A DNA stretch of 64,000 nucleotides from the NCBI GenBank assembly GCA_036925085.1, contig JAUPFP010000032.1, positions 2,271,501 through 2,335,500 on the forward strand, written 5' to 3'. The notes under the pieces are model-generated. The model ran no database searches. It saw nothing but the letters and a program-made list of their open reading frames with translations, and had not been told where the DNA came from. Position 1 is the stretch's first letter. Every line of letters begins with the position of its first letter. Both the position numbers and the translations under genes were made by a program. This DNA comes from Brachycybe producta. Taxonomy: Eukaryota; Arthropoda; Diplopoda; Playtdesmida; Andrognathidae. Below are positions 47,301 to 59,300 of the stretch, piece by piece.

Positions 47301-50300
47301 AAAAGATCAATAATATAAATCTGTCCTAGCAAAAATCTCCCTAATGTTCTTAGTGGTCAGCCCTGCCCATGTATAGTGCTTTATGAATATCACTGGGCTG
47401 CGGTTTAGGACAATCACCACATGTAATTATTGCAAACAATTTCAAACTTAACTCAGCATAGCGATGTGCGAAACTATGGCATTGTAGTACTGACAGCATC
47501 TCAGTGACACTATCTGTAAATTTGTGCCTGCCACAAACACTAGCGTTAGCCCAGTAGTATTTGCAGTGAGCATGCACATTGGTATCTTATCGTTTTATAT
47601 AGGAAAGTGATGGCAAGTGGAAACTATGGTGCCCCTTATAGGACATGGGAAACAATAAATTGAAAGAATGCTACTCCAATGTGTTGACATAGTATCTCAA
47701 TATTTTAAATTAGTATCTCAATATTTTGAATTAGTATCTCAATATTTTGAATTAGTATCTCAATATTTTGAATTAGTATCTCAATATTTTGAATTAGTAT
47801 CTCAATATTTTGAATTAGTATCTCAATATTTTGAATTAGTATCGCAATATTTTGAATTAGTATCGCAATATTTTGAATTAGTATCGCAATATTTTGAATT
47901 AGTATCGCAATATTTTGAATTAGTATCGCAATATTTTGAATTAGTATCTCAATATTTTGAATTAGTATCTCAATATTTTGAATTAGTATCTGAATATTTT
48001 GAATTAGTATCTGAATATTTTGAATTAGTATCTGAATATTTTGAATTAGTATCTGAATATTTTGAATTAGTATCTGAATATTTTGAATTAGTATCTGAAT
48101 ATTTTGAATTAGTATCTGAATATTTTGAATTAGTATCGCAATATTTTGAATTAGTATCGCAATATTTTGAATTAGTATCGCAATATTTTGAATTAGTATC
48201 GCAATATTTTGAATTAGTATCGCAATATTTTGAATTAGTATCGCAATATTTTGAATTAGTATCGCAATATTTTGAATTAGTATCGCAATATTTTGAATTA
48301 GTATCGCAATATTTTGAATTAGTATCGCAATATTTTGAATTAGTATCGCAATATTTTGAATTAGTATCGCAATATTTTGAATTAGTATCGCAATATTTTG
48401 AATTAGTATCGCAATATTTTGAATTAGTATCGCAATATTTTGAATTAGTATCGCAATATTTTGAATTAGTATCGCAATATTTTGAATTAGTATCGCAATA
48501 TTTTGAATTAGTATCGCAATATTTTGAATTAGTATCGCAATATTTTGAATTAGTATCGCAATATTTTGAATTAGTATCGCAATATTTTGAATTAGTATCG
48601 CAATATTTTGAATTAGTATCGCAGTATTTTGAATTAGTATCGCAGTATTTTGAATTAGTATCGCAGTATTTTGAATTAGTATCGCAGTATTTTGAATTAG
48701 TATCGCAGTATTTTGAATTAGTATCGCAGTATTTTGAATTAGTATCGCAGTATTTTGAATTAGTATCGCAGTATTTTGAATTAGTATCGCAGTATTTTGA
48801 ATTAGTATCGCAGTATTTTGAATTAGTATCGCAGTATTTTGAATTAGTATCGCAGTATTTTGAATTAGTATCGCAGTATTTTGAATTAGTATCGCAGTAT
48901 TTTGAATTAGTATCGCAGTATTTTGAATTAGTATCGCAGTATTTTGAATTAGTATCGCAGTATTTTGAATTAGTATCGCAGTATTTTGAATTAGTATCGC
49001 AGTATTTTGAATTAGTATCGCAGTATTTTGAATTAGTATCGCAGTATTTTGAATTAGTATCGCAGTATTTTGAATTAGTATCGCAGTATTTTGAATTAGT
49101 ATCGCAGTATTTTGAATTAGTATCGCAGTATTTTGAATTAGTATCGCAGTATTTTGAATTAGTATCGCAGTATTTTGAATTAGTATCGCAGTATTTTGAA
49201 TTAGTATCGCAGTATTTTGAATTAGTATCGCAGTATTTTGAATTAGTATCGCAGTATTTTGAATTAGTATCGCAGTATTTTGAATTAGTATCGCAGTATT
49301 TTGAATTAGTATCGCAGTATTTTGAATTAGTATCGCAGTATTTTGAATTAGTATCGCAGTATTTTGAATTAGTATCGCAGTATTTTGAATTAGTATCGCA
49401 GTATTTTGAATTAGTATCGCAGTATTTTGAATTAGTATCGCAGTATTTTGAATTAGTATCGCAGTATTTTGAATTAGTATCGCAGTATTTTGAATTAGTA
49501 TCGCAGTATTTTGAATTAGTATCGCAGTATTTTGAATTAGTATCGCAGTATTTTGAATTAGTATCGCAGTATTTTGAATTAGTATCGCAGTATTTTGAAT
49601 TAGTATCGCAGTATTTTGAATTAGTATCGCAGTATTTTGAATTAGTATCGCAGTATTTTGAATTAGTATCGCAGTATTTTGAATTAGTATCGCAGTATTT
49701 TGAATTAGTATCGCAGTATTTTGAATTAGTATCGCAGTATTTTGAATTAGTATCGCAGTATTTTGAATTAGTATCGCAGTATTTTGAATTAGTATCGCAG
49801 TATTTTGAATTAGTATCGCAGTATTTTGAATTAGTATCGCAGTATTTTGACTTAGTATCGCAGTATTTTGACTTAGTATCGCAGTATTTTGACTTAGTAT
49901 CGCAGTATTTTGACTTAGTATCGCAGTATTTTGACTTAGTATCGCAGTATTTTGACTTAGTATCGCAGTATTTTGACTTAGTATCGCAGTATTTTGACTT
50001 AGTATCGCAGTATTTTGACTTAGTATCGCAGTATTTTGACTTAGTATCGCAGTATTTTGACTTAGTATCGCAGTATTTTGACTTAGTATCGCAGTATTTT
50101 GACTTAGTATCGCAGTATTTTGACTTAGTATCGCAGTATTTTGACTTAGTATCGCAGTATTTTGACTTAGTATCGCAGTATTTTGACTTAGTATCGCAGT
50201 ATTTTGACTTAGTATCGCAGTATTTTGACTTAGTATCGCAGTATTTTGACTTAGTATCGCAGTATTTTGACTTAGTATCGCAGTATTTTGACTTAGTATC

Positions 50301-53300
50301 GCAGTATTTTGACTTAGTATCGCAGTATTTTGACTTAGTATCGCAGTATTTTGACTTAGTATCGCAGTATTTTGACTTAGTATCGCAGTATTTTGACTTA
50401 GTATCGCAGTATTTTGACTTAGTATCGCAGTATTTTGACTTAGTATCGCAGTATTTTGACTTAGTATCGCAGTATTTTGACTTAGTATCGCAGTATTTTG
50501 ACTTAGTATCGCAGTATTTTGACTTAGTATCGCAGTATTTTGACTTAGTATCGCAGTATTTTGACTTAGTATCGCAGTATTTTGACTTAGTATCGCAGTA
50601 TTTTGACTTAGTATCGCAGTATTTTGACTTAGTATCGCAGTATTTTGACTTAGTATCGCAGTATTTTGACTTAGTATCGCAGTATTTTGACTTAGTATCG
50701 CAGTATTTTGACTTAGTATCGCAGTATTTTGACTTAGTATCGCAGTATTTTGACTTAGTATCGCAGTATTTTGACTTAGTATCGCAGTATTTTGACTTAG
50801 TATCGCAGTATTTTGACTTAGTATCGCAGTATTTTGAATTAGTATCGCAGTATTTTGAATTAGTATCGCAGTATTTTGAATTAGTATCGCAGTATTTTGA
50901 ATTAGTATCGCAGTATTTTGAATTAGTATCGCAGTATTTTGAATTAGTATCGCAGTATTTTGAATTAGTATCGCAGTATTTTGAATTAGTATCGCAGTAT
51001 TTTGAATTAGTATCGCAGTATTTTGAATTAGTATCGCAGTATTTTGAATTAGTATCGCAGTATTTTGAATTAGTATCGCAGTATTTTGAATTAGTATCGC
51101 AGTATTTTGAATTAGTATCGCAGTATTTTGAATTAGTATCGCAGTATTTTGAATTAGTATCGCAGTATTTTGAATTAGTATCGCAGTATTTTGAATTAGT
51201 ATCGCAGTATTTTGAATTAGTATCGCAGTATTTTGAATTAGTATCGCAGTATTTTGAATTAGTATCGCAGTATTTTGAATTAGTATCGCAGTATTTTGAA
51301 TTAGTATCGCAGTATTTTGAATTAGTATCGCAGTATTTTGAATTAGTATCGCAGTATTTTGAATTAGTATCGCAGTATTTTGAATTAGTATCGCAGTATT
51401 TTGAATTAGTATCGCAGTATTTTGAATTAGTATCGCAGTATTTTGAATTAGTATCGCAGTATTTTGAATTAGTATCGCAGTATTTTGAATTAGTATCGCA
51501 GTATTTTGAATTAGTATCGCAGTATTTTGAATTAGTATCGCAGTATTTTGAATTAGTATCGCAGTATTTTGAATTAGTATCGCAGTATTTTGAATTAGTA
51601 TCGCAGTATTTTGAATTAGTATCGCAGTATTTTGAATTAGTATCGCAGTATTTTGAATTAGTATCGCAGTATTTTGAATTAGTATCGCAGTATTTTGAAT
51701 TTAGTATCGCAGTATTTTGAATTAGTATCGCAGTATTTTGAATTAGTATCGCAGTATTTTGAATTAGTATCGCAGTATTTTGAATTAGTATCGCAGTATT
51801 TTGAATTAGTAACGCAGTATTTTGAATTAGTATCGCAGTATTTTGAATTAGTATCGCAGTATTTTGAATTAGTATCGCAGTATTTTGAATTAGTATCGCA
51901 GTATTTTGAATTAGTATCGCAGTATTTTTGAATTAGTATCGCAGTATTTTGAATTAGTATCGCAGTATTTTGAATTAGTATCGCAGTATTTTGAATTAGT
52001 ATCGCAGTATTTTGAATTAGTATCGCAGTATTTTGAATTAGTATCGCAGTATTTTGAATTAGTATCGCAGTATTTTGAATTAGTATCGCAGTATTTTTGA
52101 ATTAGTATCGCAGTATTTTGAATTAGTATCGCAGTATTTTGAATTAGTATCGCAGTATTTTGAATTAGTATCGCAGTATTTTGAATTAGTATCGCAGTAT
52201 TTTGAATTAGTATCGCAGTATTTTGACTTAGTATCGCAGTATTTTGACTTAGTATCGCAGTATTTTGACTTAGTATCGCAGTATTTTGACTTAGTATCGC
52301 AGTATTTTGACTTAGTATCGCAGTATTTTGACTTAGTATCGCAGTATTTTGACTTAGTATCGCAGTATTTTGACTTAGTATCGCAGTATTTTGACTTAGT
52401 ATCGCAGTATTTTGACTTAGTATCGCAGTATTTTGACTTAGTTATCGCAGTATTTTGACTTAGTATCGCAGTATTTTGACTTAGTATCGCAGTATTTTGA
52501 CTTAGTATCGCAGTATTTTGACTTAGTATCGCAGTATTTTGACTTAGTATCGCAGTATTTTGACTTAGTATCGCAGTATTTTGACTTAGTATCGCAGTAT
52601 TTTGACTTAGTATCGCAGTATTTGACTTAGTATCGCAGTATTTTGACTTAGTATCGCAGTATTTTGACTTAGTATCGCAGTATTTTGACTTAGTATCGCA
52701 GTATTTTGACTTAGTATCGCAGTATTTTGACTTAGTATCGCAGTATTTTGACTTAGTATCGCAGTATTTTGACTTAGTATCGCAGTATTTTGACTTAGTA
52801 TCGCAGTATTTTGACTTAGTATCGCAGTATTTTGACTTAGTATCGCAGTATTTTGACTTAGTATCGCAGTATTTTGACTTAGTATCGCAGTATTTTGACC
52901 TTAGTATCGCAGTATTTTGACTTAGTATCGCAGTATTTTGACTTAGTATCGCAGTATTTTGACTTAGTATCGCAGTATTTTGACTTAGTATCGCAGTATT
53001 TTGACTTAGTATCGCAGTATTTTGACTTAGTATCGCAGTAATTTTGACTTAGTATCGCAGTATTTTGACTTAGTATCGCAGTATTTTGACTTAGTATCGC
53101 AGTATTTTGACTTAGTATCGCAGTATTTTTGACTTAGTATCGCAGTATTTTGACTTAGTATCGCAGTATTTTGACTTAGTATCTCAGTATTTTGACTTAG
53201 TATCTCAGTATTTTGACTTAGTATCTCAGTATTTTGACTTAGTATCTCAGTATTTTGACTTAGTATCTCAGTATTTTGACTTAGTATCTCAGTATTTTGA

Positions 53301-56300
53301 CTTAGTATCTCAGTATTTTGACTTAGTATCTCAGTATTTTGACTTAGTATCTCAGTATTTTGACTTAGTATCTCAGTATTTTGACTTAGTATCTCAGTAT
53401 TTTGACTTAGCATCTCAGTATTTTGACTTAGCATCTCAGTATTTTGACTTAGCATCTCAGTATTTTGACTTAGCATCTCAGTATTTTGACTTAGCATCTC
53501 AGTATTTTGACTTAGCATCTCAGTATTTTGACTTAGCATCTCAGTATTTTGACTTAGCATCTCAGTATTTTGACTTAGCATCTCAGTATTTTGACTTAGC
53601 ATCTCAGTATTTTGACTTAGCATCTCAGTATTTTGACTTAGCATCTCAGTATTTTGACTTAGCATCTCAGTATTTTGACTTAGCATCTCAGTATTTTGAC
53701 TTAGCATCTCAGTATTTTGACTTAGCATCTCAGTATTTTGACTTAGCATCTCAGTATTTTGACTTAGCATCTCAGTATTTTGACTTAGCATCTCAGTATT
53801 TTGACTTAGCATCTCAGTATTTTGACTTAGCATCGCAGTATTTTGACTTAGCATCGCAGTATTTTGACTTAGCATCGCAGTATTTTGACTTAGCATCGCA
53901 GTATTTTGACTTAGCATCGCAGTATTTTGACTTAGCATCGCAGTATTTTGACTTAGCATCGCAGTATTTTGACTTAGCATCGCAGTATTTTGACTTAGCA
54001 TCGCAGTATTTTGACTTAGCATCGCAGTATTTTGACTTAGCATCGCAGTATTTTGACTTAGCATCGCAGTATTTTGACTTAGCATCGCAGTATTTTGACT
54101 TAGCATCGCAGTATTTTGACTTAGCATCGCAGTATTTTGACTTAGCATCGCAGTATTTTGACTTAGCATCGCAGTATTTTGACTTAGCATCGCAGTATTT
54201 TGACTTAGCATCGCAGTATTTTTGACTTAGCATCGCAGTATTTTGACTTAGCATCGCAGTATTTTGACTTAGCATCGCAGTATTTTGACTTAGCATCGCA
54301 GTATTTTGACTTAGCATCGCAGTATTTTGACTTAGCATCGCAGTATTTTGACTTAGCATCGCAGTATTTTGACTTAGCATCGCAGTATTTTGACTTAGCA
54401 TCGCAGTATTTTGACTTAGCATCGCAGTATTTTGACTTAGCATCGCAGTATTTTGACTTAGCATCGCAGTATTTTGACTTAGCATCGCAGTATTTTGACT
54501 TAGCATCGCAGTATTTTGACTTAGCATCGCAGTATTTTGACTTAGCATCGCAGTATTTTGACTTAGCATCGCAGTATTTTGACTTAGCATCGCAGTATTT
54601 TGACTTAGCATCGCAGTATTTTGACTTAGCATCGCAGTATTTTGACTTAGCATCGCAGTATTTTGACTTAGCATCGCAGTATTTTGACTTAGCATCGCAG
54701 TATTTTGACTTAGCATCGCAGTATTTTGACTTAGCATCGCAGTATTTTGACTTAGCATCGCAGTATTTTGACTTAGCATCGCAGTATTTTGACTTAGCAT
54801 CGCAGTATTTTGACTTAGCATCGCAGTATTTTGACTTAGCATCGCAGTATTTTGACTTAGCATCGCAGTATTTTGACTTAGCATCGCAGTATTTTGACTT
54901 AGCATCGCAGTATTTTGACTTAGCATCTTAATACATTTGGATACTAAGTCAATATATTGACTTAGTATCTCAATATTTTGACATATATACAGTATATTGA
55001 CTTTAGGTTAGGTTTGGTTTGGTTAGGTAACTATACCTAACCTAACCAAACCTAAGTCAATATATTGATACCTGCACACAAAAAAAGCCAAATTAATTTT
55101 ATTAATTTTAATTTAATTTTGTTAATTTTCGGCGACTTCCTAGGGCTCCTATATTGAACGTCTCATCGACAGTTTCCATTGGTGATCAATAGATGGTGCT
55201 GCTAATGCAAATCTGCAATCACTTACTTATATAAAATGATAAGATACCGATGCGCATGCTCACTGCAGATACTACTGGGCTAACTAGTCAAACAAAACTA
55301 GCTGCCTTATGCTCAACCATTTCAACTGAATGAGTGTGTGACAGAGTGAGGATTCCATACACTGCAGCAATACTCAAGATGAGGCCGAACCAATGCTTGA
55401 TAGGCAATAGTTTTAACTTGTGCTGGGCAGGTGCCCAATGTCCTTTGACTAAAACAACTTCCCACTTCCCTAGCTAATTTTATAAGAACTACTGCATGAA
55501 TTCCATCTGGCCTTTCATGTTTATTTTTATTTAGGGCCAATAGTTGCTTGATAATGCCCTCAGTATTAACAATAAATATCCCCCAAAGAATGCATTGTTC
55601 TAGACTCAAAAGCATTAGGTGTAGTATTTTCATCTGCTGTAAAAACACTCCTGTATTGTTCATTCAACAAAGAAGCTTTCAATTCTGGGTGTGATATTAG
55701 TTCTCTTTTTGCCCCAACAAGAGCTGAAATTCGAGTACTCGTCAACCCGAGAATGCTTGACATACTTACCTCCAAAACAGCTTTGGAGCTTCTTGCAGCC
55801 ATTTACTGAGTTTATTAGTTTTAATATCCTTATGGGCCAATGCCAGTTCTTTTTTAGTAATTGCACGAGCAATATGCAAACCATTTGCATTTAATAAACT
55901 TGAATTACTTCTGTATCTATTTCTCCATAATCGCTGCTTACGAAGAGCCCTTTTAACACATGGTGTATACCATGCTGGTGCTGAGGCATCCCGGACTCTC
56001 TTTAATGGAACAAACTTTGAGACCCCCTCCCATCAGTAGGCCCTAATGAGTGAAAAATTTTCTAATTTTCATCAACATTATGCTGATTAAAATTATTTTT
56101 AAAGTTCTCAAGATTTTGCTGCATATGCAACTTATACTCATCCAAATTTGTTATAAAGATTAACCTGCCTTATGACTTTAACGGTACACCTAACAGTAAC
56201 ATTGACATCACAAGTTACAATGTAACCTCAGAAACCTTAACATTAGATATCATAAGGGGAATGTTAGTTATTACTACATCAAGGACACTACTATTCCTAG

Positions 56301-59300
56301 TTGGTTGCATAACCATCTGTTCCATGGAGTAAATATCCAAACTTTCCAGCAATGAAACAGCTAAAGTAACATCATTCCCACCTGTAATTGAGCAAAATTC
56401 CCAGTTCCCTAAAATTATAGCTGGGTTATTGTGCACATGATGAAGGGCATCTAGACATGAGCGAAAGGCAGCTGTATCACTAATTGAAGATCCTGGTGGG
56501 CGATAGAAATTAAAAATACCTTTTTCCCATTGAGCAGCTCTACACTGTAGCAAATTATCTCACACCCAGTCTCAAATGCTTGTTCCCTTTGGCTGTTAAG
56601 TAAATTTGATACTGCTATAAAAACTCAACCCCCAGTACGCCCCACTCTGTCCCTACGATATATTGCAAAGTTAGATGGAAACACCTCTCCATTACTAACA
56701 TTGGAATTCAGCCATGACTAAGCTCCAAGTATTATTTGACAGTCTGATTCTTCAATGGCTGCAAGTTTTGCAACAGAGATATATTGCAAAGTTAGATGGA
56801 AACACCTCTCCATTACTAACATTGTAATCCAGCCATGACTCAGTTCCAAGTATTATTTGACAGTCTGATTCTTCAATGGGTGCAAAGAAGTCAGATACCT
56901 TTCTCTGCAAACTTCTGTAATTTACAACCATGATTTTCGTATTTTTATTTATAAGTGACCCATGTGAAAAAATTTCTTTTACTGCAGCATTTCTAGAACA
57001 GGGATTTGCAGTCACAACTTGTATTTGAGCTAGGATTCTACAGGACCCTGTCAACCTCTCAGCATTAATTCCTGAAAAAAGGTTATTAACATAATTCATA
57101 GCAATAATCCTCCCTTTCCCTAATACCACCCACAGGCCACATCATTAGACTAAAAAATTAACAAACAAATTTTCCTGCACGAGTGTTAAAATGCACCCCA
57201 TCATATCTCCATTCACCCCTGAAACCTACCATAGCTGCTCTCCATTCAATTACCTGAACCCCCCACCCGACTACAAGCCGCCACCAATCTGTCATTAACC
57301 CACCGGGCCCTGCGGAAGACTAAGTTGTCTATCCACCCTCTTTGGGATTGCACTAACGCACACCTTAACCCCCACCCTAGAGCTTATCTAAGACTTCTGA
57401 ACCACTCTGTCTACATAGATCATTAGCACCTACATGCAACACCACTAGCACCTCATCTGCAGTTTCGCCCTGTATTATCCTACTTATATGCTGCTCAACA
57501 TCCTCAATTTATGTGAAATGGTATTAGAGCATATATTTTAAAATATAAAAAACTTACATCATTTGACCTAATTAGGTCAAATGATGAAAGTTTTTTAGTG
57601 CAAGTGCCGAATATCTAGATAACTTCTTGCAAGATATGTCCTTTTATACTATAGATACAGTATATAACTATACATGTCCTGTAGTATACCTGTATATATA
57701 GAAAGCTATGAGGACTTTTCTTAATACCTCTGTCTTTCATGTGCTGGGTGGTTGCTGGGGCGCCCAGGTACCCTAATTCCCATGTTTGGTCATAGGAAGT
57801 ATTTCTGTCAAATTTGGCTCCTATTGGTGAAATGGTGTGGGGAATGGATAGCGGACAGACCTTTAGAAAGACAAACAACCCTCATCCAAAAATATAGGTA
57901 TGTATATAAAAAGTATATAAAAGGTATGCCATTATTATTTTGAAGAAGTCAAGAAAACGCTCACAAGAGGAGAAACGCCTCTGGACTTGCTGCACCCCTC
58001 TAGTAGAAATATTTTTATTCGTTGGTTGCCTAGCAGTTTGCGCCAGATATCTAAAAAGCGTGTGGAGCATAGGGATGCAAGATTTGTGAAAGGCTGATAT
58101 GTGCTTACAGACAGAGTATCTTCTATGACGAAAGCATTGCCCTTTTCGGACGTTTACTGACAGTCGATAATATTGCTTTACTTAATGATTTATTAAATAT
58201 AAATCCTCATAAGGGAAGACACACGGGCATTCAAAGACTTTAAAAGAAGTAATGGCTAAAACTGATGCATATTTTTGGTCTTTTTTCTCAATTGTTATAC
58301 ATGTATTAGAATATGGAATTCTCTTCGAGTTGATAGTTCTTTGTTAGGATGATTTCAATTTAACAATGATGTCTTTTTTTTTGTGACTGGGAGGAATTCC
58401 TCCTGCCACATGGATTTTAAGCTGATTGCAGGTGTACCGAGTTGAGTTGAGAGGCTACTTAGTAAAGTTTTAAATAATATGTTAAGTGAGGCCAGGTTTG
58501 CATCAAGCTGATAAAAAGTGCAGCATGTGTTCGAGACACAAACACAACAAAAATGCCAGAAAAAGCAGTTTCTGAAAACAAAACAAAACTGAAACAACTT
58601 TCAGCAGTACTCCAGACAAGCCCACAACAAATTTGTGACACAACACAAACAGATTGGGTGGTTTTTTTTTGTTTCTATAGCTGTCCGTAAAGACGTGCAC
58701 ACTAGTCTTTACTATTGCTTTGAAGTGTTTTACTTCAGTGTTGTTATTTTGATACTAACTGCCCACACTGCAGAGAAAGAGTTGAAAGAATGTTGCGTAT
58801 TATTTAAACAAAACAAAACACAAAAGTCGCATAGAATGTTTTAGAATTGTTGCCAAATTTATCTCGAAACACTTGAGTTTCTGTTTTGTCAGCTTGATCT
58901 AGGTCTGGCCTAAGGAAGAATATGTAAACTTATTCTAAAAGATATTTTCATGGATGTAATAAATTTTCATGTTGTCTTATTGTTGCTCCTGAATTTGAAT
59001 CTAGTGTGAAGCAAAGTTCACGCCGCTGTTGAAAACCTGTTATTTTTTTATAGTAAAGTAGATTTTTTGCATAATCCTCAAAGAAAACTCTGGGAATTTA
59101 TATATGAAACAAGAAAAAAACGCGAGACCCTGGCTCACGTTACTCGTGCTACTTGTGTCGCTTCTCGTGAGTCTGTCCACATTACTTGGGCATGTCAACG
59201 AGCCACCTCACTGAGGCCGAGCACGTGTAGTCTGAACGCACCCTAGGCTTGTTTGGCTTATTTATGCGCCTTGGGTATATTTCTTGAATGCACGAAACCA

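Noticed and set aside
47668..51720. 1350-codon open frame (LVSQYFE heptads) as a giant repeat protein
   Set aside because: The 21 bp unit has no stop in this frame and its length is divisible by three, so a long frame follows automatically. It lies within an intron of another gene and starts in non-repeat DNA with no promoter, splice or homology support.
53027..54926. Minus-strand 370-394 codon frames (SQNTAML repeats)
   Set aside because: Same repeat artefact on the other strand; the frame changes at each one-base indel.
47690..54946. CRISPR array
   Set aside because: Units are contiguous with no unique spacers, and the context is an intron of an animal gene.
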